The translations under genes and the position numbers were made by a program. This document shows positions 42,531 to 54,734 of a stretch of 64,000 nucleotides of DNA, in pieces. Each line of letters starts with the position of its first letter. Position 1 is the first letter of the stretch. The notes under the pieces were generated by a model. It was not told where the DNA came from and made no database searches. It was given only the letters and a program-made list of their open reading frames with translations. Source of the stretch: Macrothele yani (taxonomy: Eukaryota > Arthropoda > Arachnida > Araneae > Macrothelidae); NCBI GenBank assembly GCA_039090855.1, contig CM077024.1:68698594-68762593 (forward strand). Reading direction: 5' to 3'.

Positions 42531-42695
42531 ATTATAACGAAGTAAATTTCTCCGTCATTTTCGGTCTACGCCGGGATTCGAACCCGAGGCCGCTTATTCC
42601 GGAACAAGTCGCTCTACCAACTGAGCTACGCAGACGCTTATTCTGATTCCTATCTGCCTTTATGTCGTGTGCGTCCTGCTGGCAGGTACGTCACA
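42531..42695 (-). repeat. 165-bp direct repeat with tRNA-like gene, copy A
   Basis: Near-identical to 42953-43117. It includes about 33 bases on one side and about 60 bases on the other side of a tRNA-like gene (CTGCTGGCAGGTACGTCACA at the end). The two copies are separated by 257 bases of GC-richer unique sequence. Confidence 0.9.
42564..42635 (-). tRNA. tRNA-like gene, Arg(CCG)-like by position, probably not functional
   Basis: It is 72 nt with a canonical layout. The acceptor GTCTGCG/CGTAGAC pairs with one wobble. The D-stem is GCTC/GAGC with loop AGTTGGTA. The T-stem TCGGG/CCCGG carries the loop TTCGAAT. Counting from the D-arm, the anticodon loop TTCCGGA has CCG at 34-36, but the flanking stem ACTTG/ATAAG does not pair. 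Shifting by one gives a good stem (CTTGT/ATAAG) but only a 6-base loop. It may be a decayed tRNA or a tRNA-type SINE head. Confidence 0.6.
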
Positions 42696-42952
42696 TCTCC
42701 CCCCGAAAGAGGGCCGGGGGCATGGCCCACGGGTCAGCCGGGACCATGAATCGTTGCAGGCAGCCATCAACTGTAGAACGTGCACTTGAGAACTCCCAGT
42801 CAATCTGCTGTGTGGAATGCAACATCACACATTTTTATTTTTCGAAGCGCTGGTGAAGGAATTCTCTGATTTTTCCTGTCTCGCGGTGTGGAAATAACAT
42901 CACACCAATGCGAGATTTTGAACGGCCGGGTCATGCGGATAGTTCGGGCGCC

Positions 42953-43117
42953 ATTATAACGAAGTTAATTTCTCCGTCATTTTTAGTCTACGCCGGGATT
43001 CGAACCCGAGGTCGCTTATTCCGGAACAAGTCGCTCTACCAACTGAGCTACGCAGACGATTATTCTGATTCCTACCTGCCTTCATGTTGTGTGCGTCCTG
43101 CTGGCAGGTACGTCACA
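42953..43117 (-). repeat. 165-bp direct repeat with tRNA-like gene, copy B
   Basis: Partner of 42531-42695, differing at only a few positions. Confidence 0.9.
42986..43057 (-). tRNA. tRNA-like gene, second copy
   Basis: Identical to the tRNA-like gene at 42564-42635 except for one base in the variable loop (GACC instead of GGCC). It shares the same weak anticodon stem, so the defect predates the duplication. Confidence 0.6.
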
Positions 43118-45684
43118 GAACAAGCGACATTTTTTTAACAGCAGATCAAGGTTTATACTTCATAATTTTGTTCTGAGAATTTTACATCATAAATAAAAGC
43201 ATCTCGAATAAGAAAATATATAAAATTAAAAGAATTAAAAATATCAAAATGCCAAAGATATCTTCTCCCACCCGTGAACGTTCTTTGGAATTTTCGAATT
43301 TCATTGGCTCTTGAGCAGAATTTAAAAATACCAGCTAGAGGCTATAATGTACAATGGTCACAATCTACAGTTTTTTTACGTCATGCCAAACTCGAAACCT
43401 AGTGCCGTTATATCTGAAAAAAATGGTTTTTCAGATATAACGATTTTTAAGATTTTTCTACTTCAAGATCAACTAAAAAAATTAAAAAATTAAACAAAAA
43501 ATGTGTACTTCTGAGATGGCAGGTATTCAACATATCCTTATATCTTCCGTATAAGAGTTTCACTGCACCAAGTATTTTGATTCACAGTCCAAGTTCTTAT
43601 TTTTGTCCGTGTTTTGTTGTGCAACATATTTGACCGCAAACATAAAGTAAAGTCACTGTGAAAGTCTTTATAAGTTTTATGCCAATTAAGTATTTGAATA
43701 CGTATCTTCTCTAGCGGACACAAATTTTCGTCATGGCAATCCAACGTAATTTTTTTGTGCATTTCCGTCATCGAGCAAATAATTTGCGCTCAGACTGGAG
43801 AACTAATGTCCCATCAAGTCGGCGAAACTACTATACAAAGGATATGAGTATTATCTGCGAAATGAAATATGGAAGGATCCATTGATTGTCTTGAACTTTT
43901 GTATATTTCATATATCGTGGAGAGAAATTCCTACCAAGTTGAGAGTTATATCGTTGCTAAGAGAGGTATTTCGTGTTATTTATAAAAAAAGGTGAAGAAA
44001 AATTTGCTTTGAAACGGTGCTTTAACCAGGTATTTCCTGTTTAGCGGATTTGGACTGTTCCTTACTGTAAATTTGACAAACATTTTAAAAATACCAACGT
44101 AGCAGAAGCTGAAAGCACATCATGAATTTCCAAGCATAAAATGAATTTCCTGAGATGAGACATCGAAACACCACAAAACATTTTTCTTGAAGCAAACATA
44201 AGGAACTATTGTGGCCAATAAAGGAATTTTGAAACAATTTTTTGAGATATCATGCTTCCCATAATATAAAAAAATCCATAAAATGTGCTATAAATGTTTA
44301 AAGTTTAGACGTGTTTCTGGTGCCAAGGAAAACTGAATAAAGCATACATGTTTTCCCATTCATTTTTCATCCTAGTGTTATGCCGATGGCTGTAACAATG
44401 CATATTCGATCTTTTATTTCCCACCATTCTGAAAATATCTAAAGAATCACACAGCAGCTACAATAAGCGTGGGCTCTTTTGTAAATCATAGAGGGCTTTT
44501 GTTCCGTTAGATCAAACATGCTGTTTTCCAGACCAATGCTGCCTCTCTTTAAGTCTTTCTTCTTGAAAAGAAAAAGATGATACTTGCGCAGTCGTTGCAG
44601 ATCTTTGCAAAAGGAAAATAGACGTTGTGGAACTTGTTGTGGTTTCCCTTCCTGGTGCTGAACGATCGGAAAAGCGAAATAAAAATATTTACTTTGAAAA
44701 ACAAAGCGTCCCTATTTTTTAATATCGCAGCTTCGGATCTCTTTGCATGCAACAAGGAAAAGGCAGTCACGTGGATTCATACAGTAGGATGGTAGCCTAC
44801 CTCCTTTTTGAACTACGGAAGAAAATCAAGAAGGGTGTTTTTCCCCTTTTCTCGTTAAAAGAATAACTTCGTCCTAGAGTTACTCCAGACTCTATGCGAT
44901 CATGATAGGTTTTTGAGTCACTGCAGAATTATTAAATCTGCGTGAAGTGGTTTTTTTTGTACTAACTGTAGGATGTATCTGCCTGAAATGGAATCATGTC
45001 TAGTGGAAATCCAAAGTAAATGTTAGATGTAGTCTTTACGATTACATCAAAGCATATTAACTTTTCAGAAAGTTACATGCTCTCACGGAAAGTACAGCAA
45101 CAGGCGAACACTTAATATTAGGAAAAAGTTGGAAATAAATTCATTTTAAATAAGACTTAATTTTGGAAAAAGCATACTCGTAAGAAGTGCCATTGTAGAG
45201 GACTTGTAGTTGTAAAAGCTTCTTCCTTTATTTACTTAATATTTTTACAAAACGAAAATATGTTTTTAACGAGCAATTTAATTTAGAACATAGTTGGTTC
45301 TGCAGATCAATCCTTGTAATTGCAAATGTTATACATACATTCCACGTATTCTGGAACTTCAGTTTTCCATTTTTCCCGAAAGCCAATTTTAAATAATGTG
45401 GGAACATTACTTCGGCGATTCATAAAGTTTATGACTACTTAACTATTGCTTTTTGATTGGAACGTCTTTGTATTAATTTTACGTAAGATGTAGAAGCTTG
45501 AATTACTTCTAAAATTGAATAAAGACGTTACAATCACAGAAAGCTATGTGTTTCTGTATAGCTGAAACAGAAAGTTTATATTAACTTAACAAAACCGTCC
45601 AAAAACTATTTAAATTTTTTGACAACGGCCAAATTATTTAAGAACAAAAGATGCATTTATTGTTAAGCGATACTTTTAATATTA
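43118..45684. other. AT-rich 2.5-kb region, no gene recognised
   Basis: The only structure noted is a perfect hairpin at 43406-43442. Short open frames (43538-43771, 44549-44770) show no domain or strong coding character. Confidence 0.5.
43406..43442. repeat. perfect 16-bp inverted repeat
   Basis: CGTTATATCTGAAAAA at 43406-43421, a 5-base loop, and the exact reverse complement at 43427-43442. Confidence 0.85.
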
Positions 45685-46866
45685 CAGTGAAACCTGTCTA
45701 AAACGGAATCCCTTCGGTTCAAATTTTATTTTCCGTTTTATACAGGGTCAAATAAAAAAAAAATTACGTGGAGTAGGAAAATGTTATAACGAAAGAAACT
45801 GCATAGAGACTGTACAAACTGTATTTTAAAAAGACAAACTGCATAAGAAAAAAATAATGAGAAAAATACATACATAATGCAAACAGCGTACATAGCAGTT
45901 ATTTAAAAAAGTCATCTATACTTGTTTGCCGGATATGTTTCAAAGAGCTGGTAAATATAATTTCTTTCGCATCTTGCAGTACGTCCAGGAGTTTGGGACA
46001 ATTTTTATGGGCCGCAAATTCCTCTAGGTCATTATTGGCGCTTATTGCGTCATCGAATGTCTTTATTTTTAACACTCTGTTTTCTTCGCCAGCTTCACCC
46101 ACATCATCATCTTCTTGCTTCTCTGGCTCCTTCAATACATCAACAGCCTTGCCAACGTCTCCAAATACGGGGAAGTGATCATCGAAATGAACAACAACGT
46201 CAGCATCAAACTCAAGGTTGGCTCGTCGACATAAATCAGAAATTTCAACTCTATTTTCTTCTTCGCCATTACCATTGTTGACATCTTCCGTGTTTTCTCA
46301 TCCTGCCTTAATGAAACATTTCTTCACCGTCTGAGGAAGGATGTTCTTCTTTGCCTTGCTTATCCCGTTAACTGCATATAGTACGTTTGTGGATTTGCAT
46401 AGCACAGAAACACTGGTACAGCCTTGAAGCTTGTGGATAAATGATTGTTACACACACACTTCCTGTAAAAACACTTGAAATTGGAAATCACACCTTGGTC
46501 TAGCAACTGACGTCGTGTTAGGAGGAAACCAGGCTAGTTTTACATTAGATAAAGAAATGTGGGGATGACAAGTAGTGTTATATCGCGTTAACTCGGAAAC
46601 GTTCTTTTAGATTGATCTTGCTTTTTCTATTATTCCCAAACTATGTACAGTATTTTGTTAATACATATTTAATTTGATTGGATCAAGAAATAATTTCAAT
46701 TTTTATTTTCCGTTTTAAACAGTTTTGTCTGTACCTTCGTACCGAAAATCGGTTTCCGTTTTAAACGGGGGGGGGCTTGTATGGTAAAATGGTCGGTTCC
46801 GAAATTTTCTTCTGGTTTAGCCAGGTTTTCGTTTTATACAGCGTCAGTTTTAGACAGGTTTTACTG
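45685..46866 (-). mobile_element. pogo/Tigger-type element, internally deleted, with TA target duplication
   Basis: The termini are CAGTGAAACCTGTCTAAAAC on the left and, as reverse complement, CAGTAAAACCTGTCTAAAAC on the right, with TA at 45683-45684 and 46867-46868. The CAGTNRAACC start is typical of pogo/Tigger. Sub-terminal TTTTATTTTCCGTTTT repeats occur at both ends. At 1182 bp it is far below a full-length element (over 2 kb). Confidence 0.9.
45899..46550 (-). pseudogene. pogo/jerky-type transposase C-terminal fragment
   Basis: From about 46550 the minus strand reads in mixed frames DQGVISNFKCFYRKCV, VPVFLCYANPQTYYMQL, DADVVVHFDDHFPVFGD and EPEKQEDDDVGEAGEENRVL. It ends SSLKHIRQTSIDDFFK at 45899. 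This is the part after the third catalytic residue in Tigger/jerky proteins. The DNA-binding and first catalytic parts are deleted. Confidence 0.85.
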
Positions 46867-46879
46867 TATAACACAAATA

Positions 46880-48530
46880 CTAAACAATAAAGATGACACC
46901 GAATTTTCGGTTGTAATGAGCACTTTTGAATCCTTTCTGGCGCGAATTAAATTTATCAAAGTTATTCAAAGTCAATGGAACCAGTTAGGAAAAATTCAGC
47001 AGGATTTCTACAACCGATTAAACATCCAGAAATAGAAACAGCTACTTACTTCTACCAGCGGCTGAAAAGTATGTTACGAAAATTAACAAATCGCGCACAA
47101 AAACTTTCTCATAGCACAAGAAAGGTATCAGAGACAAAGATATTTTTAAATAGAACTGTGAAAATGAGAAATATGCATGTAGAACTAAAAATGTCATAAC
47201 TCTACACCTTCTAGCCGAAGAATTTGGCATAATGGAAAAGTTGAAAATAAGGGAAAAATATTCTTCATGGCTATGCAAAGGAAAAAGAACTTCCCAAATA
47301 AGTCTCCCAGAAGCAGAAATAACGTGAAAAACATTTAGACTTTTACGCCTTCTAGCGGGAAATTTGTGCATTACTTAAAGAGGATAATACTTGTAACTTT
47401 ATTGCAGCGAATGGTATACTGTAAAGAAGGAATTTCTCAATAGAGTTTTTAAAAGCTGAGATACCGAAGCAAACTGAAGTACACAAACAGAACCTAGTGA
47501 CAGAACTGTGAACAATAAAACTTCTCATATACTAACCTAAAGTGTTCTACAAGGTAAATCGCATCCGGTGTTGATAGAAATTTTTAAATCGCACATGTAG
47601 AAGCCGATATACTGAGAAAAACTGATTAAGCATTTACGCGTCTTACCGATGAAATTATGCATTATTTTGGGAAGAAAATATACTCAAAGAGTTTGCATAG
47701 TTAGCAGTATCTGACCGAAAAAGAAGCTATTCAATTGGGTTTTTAGTCCCGCAGATATTTCTAAACAGAAACGTGAAATTACACCCTCTTGTGGCAGACT
47801 TGTGCGTTAAGAAAAGACTTGAAGTTATATGAGAAACATTTCACACTGGAAACGCTCTCCATGAAAGTAAGAATTTTTCAAATCGACACTTAGAAGCAGA
47901 TATAGAGCCAAACATAGGATATACATCTACGCCCCTAGCGGAAAAACTATGCATTATTTTAAGAAGAAAATACTCTAAAAAGGTTTTCCGAGGATAGCGT
48001 TACACGTCTATACGGAAGAATTTTTTCAATCGATTTCTCAGAAACCCAGATTTTGCTGCAAATACATCAAAAGCAGAAATGAACACTTACGCCCCGGGTG
48101 GCCAAACCATTCTTTACCAAAAATTTAAAATTATATGCAAAAGATTTCACATCAGGAGCTGTATCCAGTGCAGGAAGAAGTTTTCAAATCGGGGTTTTAG
48201 AAGCAGAGATCTCGGGGAAAGCGCAATTTATTTTCACGCCCCCTAGCGGAACATCTGTGCATAATTTGACAGAGTGGAATCAAAAGAAAAAAGGAATTTT
48301 TTAATTGAGTATTTAGGAGCAAATGTATGCAACACAAAATGTATTTTGAATTCTATATCATCTGCATTTACGCCCTCTAGCAGCGAAATTGTGCACCGTA
48401 AAAAAAAAAAACGAAATGCGAATATCATCATTTTCTCATTTCAAGCTTCCCAATACAAAAATAGTTTTTTAAATGTCTAATAGTTGCAGAGATATCGTGT
48501 CCACAGGCGGACAGGCGGACAAACCGGTAA
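46880..48530 (+). repeat. CTCF-like repeat family, copy 2, left part
   Basis: The head AAAGATGACACCGAATTTTC and the phrase AAAGTTATTCAAAGTCAATG match copy 1. Cores are at about 47207, 47350, 47490, 47640, 47786, 47932, 48092, 48238 and 48372, for example ACGCCCCCTAGCGG at 48236-48249. The tail GGCGGACAAACCGGTAA is cut by the Tc1 at 48533 and continues at 49739 with AGCACGATTTTTTTTACAAA. More diverged than copy 1. Confidence 0.8.
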
Positions 48531-48532
48531 TA

Positions 48533-49736
48533 CACTATCAACCAACACGTAATTGGACACCTGTGATAGGAAAGGAAAACGAAGTTTATTCACCTTTAAT
48601 AGTTGTTGGAGCCTCCACGAGCGGCGATTACAGCTGCGACCCTCCTGGGCATACTCTCAAATAGGCGTTGTACGACGGCTAGCGGTATTTTCTTCCACTC
48701 GGCTTGGAGAAGACAGGTCAGTTCCTTCACCGATTTCGGACGGTGGGGGCACCCCTTAAGTCGACGCTCCAACTCGTCCCAGAGTGCCCGATAGGGTTAG
48801 GGTCCAAGCTCTGCGCAGGCCAGTCCATTCGATTAATCCCATTGTCACCATACCAAGTCATGGTGGACCTCGCAACATGAAAAGTGGCATTGTCATCCTG
48901 AAAGTAACATGGGTCCACCCCGTAAAACTGCCACAACGTAGGAAGCGCATGGTCATCCAAAATGGTGCAGTAGGTCTCGGCGTTGAGTCTACCAGAAATT
49001 GCGACCAAGGGTCCCGTGCCATACCAAGAGAAACACCCCCATAGCATAATTCCACCGCCGCCGAACTTCACAGTTGGCACAATACATTCCGGCAGGAGGC
49101 GTTCTCCAGGCAGACGCCAAATCCAGACCCTGCCATCCGACCGGTAGACGGTGAAACTTGATTCGTCGCTCCAGAGAACCTGTTTTCACTGTTCAACGGT
49201 CCACTGTCGACGTTCTTTGCACCACGTTAGCCGAGCAGCGCTATTGGACTTGGTGATCAAAGGCTTGTGGGCGGCAGCACGTCCATGATAACAGAGCAGA
49301 TGGGCTTCCTTACGAAAGAACACTCCAGGATGCCTGTTGAAACTCTTAGCGGATGTGACCCATCGATTTAGTGCGGTTCTTCCGAATTTCTCTGGCCAGC
49401 ACCCGTCGGTCTCTAACTCCCAGTTTTGTGGGTCTGCCGGGTCGGGGCACATTCCGATAGTCACCGCCCATCTTCCACTTGCCAATCACGTAGGCCACTG
49501 TCGATTTTGGGTACTTCAACTAGCTGGATATGCCACGTATGGATCGGCTATTTATGTGATACCCGACGATTACACCTTTCTCGAAATCAGAGAGCTCCGA
49601 ACTGCGTGACATCTTATATGCGACTGGTTGCGTTGTTGTTTCTCACACGATATTTAACGGCGGCGGCCGTGACGTGTATTAGGACCGCAGATATCGTCGA
49701 TTACAGGGGTGTCCAATTACTTGTTGGTAGATAGTG
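48533..49736 (-). mobile_element. complete 1204-bp Tc1 (Tcb-like) element with TA target duplication
   Basis: The terminal repeats read CACTATCAACCAACACGTAA on the left and CACTATCTACCAACAAGTAA (reverse complement) on the right, continuing TTGGACACC. TA is at 48531-48532 and 49737-49738. The flanks join to give the tail of the CTCF-like family, as in uninterrupted copy 1. Confidence 0.95.
48600..49612 (-). pseudogene. Tc1/Tcb-like transposase, lightly damaged
   Basis: It starts with MSRSSELSDFEKGVIVGYH at 49612, then YPKSTVAYVIGKW (first helix-turn-helix). It continues RRVLAREIRKNRTKSMGHIR (second), a stop near 49340, and [40 protein letters not shown] carries the first Asp (near 49165). It then reads [38 protein letters not shown] (second Asp, near 48895) and [14 protein letters not shown], where the SPDLNPIEH motif loses its Glu. 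It has only a few shifts and is the best-preserved DNA transposase here. Confidence 0.9.
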
Positions 49737-49784
49737 TATAAGCACGATTTTTTTTACAAAAGACTGCCATTATTTGAAAATCAA

Positions 49785-50740
49785 ATACACAAAAAATACA
49801 CCATTTTTTCTGAAACATAAGTTTTCTCCAGTAGGTAAAACAACCGTCTTATTTTAGTTGATGGTGTGCTCCCACTTAAAGAAACGATGTTGTGATGCAG
49901 TGTATTCTCTGTTTCCTAAAAACTTTTAGTTTTATATTTTCGCATAGTTTTTTATGTTCAAAATTTCACTATACCCTATATTTGTACACTTGTTACAATT
50001 GTTGTTCTTTGAAATAAAAGCCAATGCTCCTAGCACACGCAAAAAATTTTTTCAATTTTTTTTATCCAAATTAGAAGTCTTTTTGATATGTCCCCTTTTC
50101 CTCTCCGGAAGAGAAAACAAAACAAATTTGAAAATCAGATGGTCCCATTTTAGTGAAAAATCCAACTTTCCGATGCTGCATCCTACGCACCTTGAATGCG
50201 GTTAATCAAATCAAAATTTTGTAAACTATGTGCGCTGTGTTCAGATCTTCTCCACGCCTGACGCATATCTGACCCGAAGCAGAGAGCTGTTAATTAAAAT
50301 TACATTAACTGGAGAGGAAGGATTTCTAGAGTGTTGAAATGTCATATATTGGAATACCTGTATTTCCTATTTACACAAAGTTTTGGTGATTTCTATTTCT
50401 TCGGTGTTAGATAAAACAAGTAATACAATTGTCAGACTTTTTTCACATGTCTCAGCCCAGTTTCTCTTCTATGCACCGGTCAGTTGGTTATGTAAACAGC
50501 TAATCAATGAAGAAGAAATATATTTTACCAGTTCGCGTATGTTTATAAATGATGTAATATTTTAAGGCTTCATAGGAATGGGCATTCATTAAAGGTGCTA
50601 AACATCAAAATGCAAAGAGTCTTACGTGTATGTCTGAAAATGAACTCATGACTTTCTGAACAACCAGTTCAACCGATGCAAAAAGAGATTTATGCAAATT
50701 GACATAAATGAAATAAGTATAAGGATAATAACCCAGGCTC
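49785..50740. other. AT-rich spacer, nothing recognised
   Basis: No gene or repeat recognised in this stretch. Confidence 0.4.
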
Positions 50741-51024
50741 ATATTTACTTACATATAAGAACAAGGAAGATGACCTCGAGATATCGGATGTTATGATCCC
50801 GTCTTTTGAAACGTTTCCGACAAGATAATAGTTTTTCAGAGCACATTTTTAGAAAAACAAAAAACAAAATCAGAAAAAAAAATTGTGTTTTCATCCGTAG
50901 TGGAAAATCTGCGCAGTATTTAAAATACACTATGTGAGCATTGTTCTTCATAATGAACAGAGCAATTTGAAAAACAAAACTTAGCCGGATTTCTATAATC
51001 GATGAAACATCCACAACTACAAAC

Positions 51025-51238
51025 TTTTTTGCATTTTGATTGAAGGTTAAACGACTACCGTTAATCGGCTGTAAGCAGGCACCCGTCCTTAATTTAGGGC
51101 CATTGGTTCCAGGGAAGGGAGAGAGCCAGTGCCGTAAGACAAACACAACATCCATGCCTCACCAGGATTTGAACGCGGACCCTTCTCGGACGAATGGTCA
51201 TAAGCCAGTGCTTAGACCACTGCCCCACCGGGGGTGCT
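51025..51238 (-). mobile_element. tRNA-derived SINE
   Basis: Same family as 13109-13327, on the minus strand: TTGATTGAAGGTTAAACGAC, CCAGGGAAGGGAGAGAGCC and CCACTGCCCCACCGGGG. Inserted in copy 3 of the repeat family. Confidence 0.85.
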
Positions 51239-51302
51239 AACTGGAAACCGCAAGTTGCACAGACCAGTATCATAAATGTATTATGAAAAATCGCAAAATG
51301 TA

Positions 51303-51507
51303 CAATTTGAGGGTTCAACGACCACCGTGAGCAACTCGATAGGCTATAGACGGTCGCCCGTTCCTAATTTGAGGCCGTTGTTTCCGGGAAAGGGAGAGAG
51401 CCAGTACCGTAAGACAAACACAAGATCCATGCCTCACGGGATATTCGAATCCAGACTCATCTTGTACGAATTGTCAGAAACTCACACCACTGCTCCAATG
51501 GGGATCC
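51303..51507 (-). mobile_element. tRNA-derived SINE, more diverged
   Basis: Same family, on the minus strand: GGTTCAACGACCACCGTGAG, GGGAAAGGGAGAGAGCC, ending near CACCACTGCTCCAATGGGG. The B-box is degraded. Confidence 0.8.
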
Positions 51508-52450
51508 TCGGACTTTTAGCGCCAGAGATATCGAAAATAAAACACGTTTTATTTACGATTGCGCTCCCAAGGGAGTAAATCGTGCATTATATATACATGT
51601 AGAACTAATGCTAATTAAATATTTCCGTAATGAAAGGTATATGCCGGAAAAGAAATATTTCATTCGATTTTTAGACGGAGGATTGGATGCGGCTGCAAAA
51701 ATGTTGCAAACAAAAGTATGCATTTACATGTTGGGTTGACAAATTTGCGAATCAAAAAAGAAAAATTGAAAATTATATCAAAATTTTCTCACAAAGTTCG
51801 CTGTATGACAAAGAAATATTTTTCCAATCGGACTATTAGGAGAGGAGATGTCGAGGGGAAAATAACGTACATATGATATCCCCTGCCAAAAAAACCTATG
51901 CATTAAACATGCGCAAAATGTTGCGTCGTGAGCAATATCTGAAAAACAAAAAACTTTCAAATCGATTTTTAGGAGTGTGAAAATACATTGGAAAGATAAA
52001 TATATATAAAAGAGACATGTTAAATTAGTCTCTTAATAGAAATCATATAAGTTTTAAAAATAGAAAATTATATGCACATCTTTCTAGGAAATGAAATATA
52101 TGATTACGTGTAGCAGCGGGAAAGCAGTGAGTTATTTAAAAAACCAACTGTACGCAAATGGTCTTCGCTGTAAAAGATATTGAATAATTAAAATATTTTT
52201 TTCAATCGAATATTTAGCAGCAATGACATGGAATAAAATGTATATTGAATTCGATAGCATTTGCATTTAATACATCTAGTGATGAAGTTATACATTGAAA
52301 AAAGACCTACAGACAAGGGTCATCGTTCCGACAGTTCAGTCTTCCTAATGCAAAAAAGAATGTTTCAAATCTGACTACTAGATGCAGATATGATGTCCAC
52401 AGGCCCACGAACGGACACACATGATGATACGTAGCCTAAGTGCGTCATTT

Positions 52451-53215
52451 ATTTATAATTTTCAAAAGGCATGTTAAAAGTTACTTCCGTGCGTTACCGC
52501 AAATCGAGTATGAAATGCAATGCGGATGATAAAATTCTAAAATTCTGAATAAAATGTCTAATATATGAACGTGTAGGGAAAACTTCCCTGTTCGCTGTGA
52601 GTGGACGCATAAAATTTAGCTTGAGTGTGTAGTTGGTTGACTGCAGAAATATGCTTTTCTCTCTAGCGCGCATTTCTGGTCCTCTATAATTAGTTACCCT
52701 GGAAACATCTTTGTTAGCAGTCATACAAATTTGGCATTTTCAACAAGAGGCAAAACCGAAGAATAGAGAATTGCTTATATTGTTTCATGAGAAAACACAG
52801 TTTCAACATTCATTTGCTTCCTTTTCGCCTTCTGTATTCGCATAAAATTTGACTTCTAAATCCTTTTTGTTTTTCTGCTTAACACCGATGTTATAAGTAT
52901 TTACCCTCCACCTTCGTATCAAGAAATGTATTCTAAGAAACTACAGAATATTTCTCTCTCTCGCTGTGTCTGAGAAACTTATCGCGTTTTAAAATTCTCG
53001 CAGAAATAACAGAGTTATGTGAACGCTTAGTGTGTGTAGTGGATGCTTGAAAACCGAGAACTAAGGACAGAGCAGAAGATTCCCTCTACTAAAAATTGGA
53101 TCCAGCAAAAAACGCCTCTCTTTAGAAATATGTCGCAAAATTCAAGGAACGACAAAGTCGTCATATCTAAAATGTTAACATTGCCACCGTTGTCAGACAG
53201 GAAAAAGTGGACATG
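52451..53215. other. AT-rich spacer, nothing recognised
   Basis: No gene or repeat recognised in this stretch. Confidence 0.4.
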
Positions 53216-54660
53216 CACTGATGTCCAAAATTAAAGTCAGGAAGGCTACAGAGATCAAATAGTCCAAATCGCTCAATGAAGAATTATGATATTCACAGGA
53301 CATATGTAAATGAATACGAGAAACAAATGCCCGCAGTAAAATTTGTATATCAGTCAGCAAAATGTTGTTCAATATATAAATTGAGTTACAATTTATATAT
53401 TGGACAGAATTCCCCAATATTGCTATATTGGAGAGTATTCCTCATCAATATGTTGACAATCCGTTCCCAAAGGGGAAGGGCAATGACATTTCTCGTTGAC
53501 AGCGCGTATAAGAAGCGTTCCTGTGGTTGCAAATACTTTCCTTATGTCTCATACACGTGTATCTGACACTATGACAACAAATAGCAGGACAGTTCAGGCC
53601 CAGGTCGCAAGGGACTTAAATAACCCCCACAGAGTGGTTTTGCTGTTTTAGCAGCAATTCAATAACACCGGTGGAGAGTCACGAAGGCCTGGCCAAAGTT
53701 TTTCAAAGCTCGCGACACCTCGTGAGGACGGTTATGTCGTTTTAACAGCGGTGCGCCATAGGTCCTGTACAACCCGACAATTGTCTTCGGCACTTCCGCT
53801 GCAACTGGAACAACGTTATCATGGCAAACGATATATCGAAGGCGTAATGCAATTTATATTTATTCCGGGAGACTTATGGCTTGTGTCCCGTTAACTGCAT
53901 CCTACAAAACATCTCGATTGCACTAGGTGTAGACAACACCCTTCTTGGAGCTATGTTCTTTTTACAGACAAGTCGAGATTCAGTCTACAAACAGATTCTT
54001 GTCAGCATTTCATCTGGAGGGAAAAGGGAACCAGTAATGATGCTAGAAACGTCTGCGAACGAGATCCCATCGGAGGCAGTGCTGTGCTCGTGAAGAGTGG
54101 TATTATGTCCAACGGCCGCACACCTCTCCACGTGTTCGCAAGACGCAGTGTTAATCCTGAGCGCTATAGGGTTGAGACTCTAGAGTCTTTTGTCAAACTA
54201 TCTGAGGAAACTGTTGGCTCTCAGTTCCTTTTAAAGGATGGCAACGCTCCTACGCACATGACTCAACTTATTCATGATTTTCTTCTGAGCGTGGATCTTT
54301 GAAGTATGGACCGGCCGGCCATATCTTCGGATCTGAATCACAAAGAGCATGCTGGGACGCTGTGGAACGAAATGTATCAGCTCAACAGCCCCCTCTCGGA
54401 ACCCTTCACGAGCTACGCACTGTCCTCATTGAAGAATGAAATTCTTTGCCTCCAGACTTCATCAACAACCTGGTGATGAGTATGTATCGTCGTTGTGAGA
54501 GCTGTCTATCCGTACGAGGTTATCGCATTCCTTATTGAGACAGTTTCAAATCAAATTCTTACATCTCACCTTGGTGACATTTGCGGATGTGATTTTGTAT
54601 AGGCAAAATGTTTACATATTTACCTTCTGCAATAAAATTTTTTTACCCTTATGATTGTGT
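53216..54660 (+). pseudogene. Tc1 element relic, family B, plus strand
   Basis: The left terminus is CACTGATGTCCAAAATTAAA. Sub-terminal phrases such as ACATATGTAAATGAATACGA match 41540-41580 in inverse. Coding remnants include SRDSVYKQILVSISS (decayed FSDESRF region, near 53970), VKSGIMSNGRTPLHVFARRS (54087), RYRVETLESFVKLSEE, FLLKDGNAPTHMTQLIHDFL (second Asp retained as KDGN, near 54232) and DPLGTLWNEMYQ-like sequence. It ends SIRTRLSHSL near 54530. The right terminus was not found. Confidence 0.8.
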
Positions 54661-54734
54661 CGCTTTACATGACAAACATCTCTAGCTGTTGTCACGTGTT
54701 TTTCTTTCCATCCCTCATATTACTTTTAGGGTAA

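Larger units (their letters stand above)
50745..52450 (+). repeat. CTCF-like repeat family, copy 3, diverged and twice interrupted
   Basis: Family phrases appear at 50778 (GAAGATGACC), 50995 (TTCTATAATCGATGAAACAT), 51530 (CAGAGATATCGAAAATAAAA), 51800 (ATCGGACTATTAGGAGAGGA) and in the tail 52385-52435 (GATATGATGTCCACAGGCCC). Cores are degraded, for example GTAGTGGAAAATC at 50890 and GTGTAGCAGCGGGAAAG near 52112. Two SINEs are inserted. Confidence 0.65.

Noticed and set aside
46745..46800. GGGGGGGCTTGTATGGTAAAATGGTCGG resembles the satellite-arm phrase GGGGGCTGGTAAAATGGTCGG
   Set aside because: The similarity is short, lies inside the pogo terminal region and does not extend. Probably coincidence, though worth one alignment.
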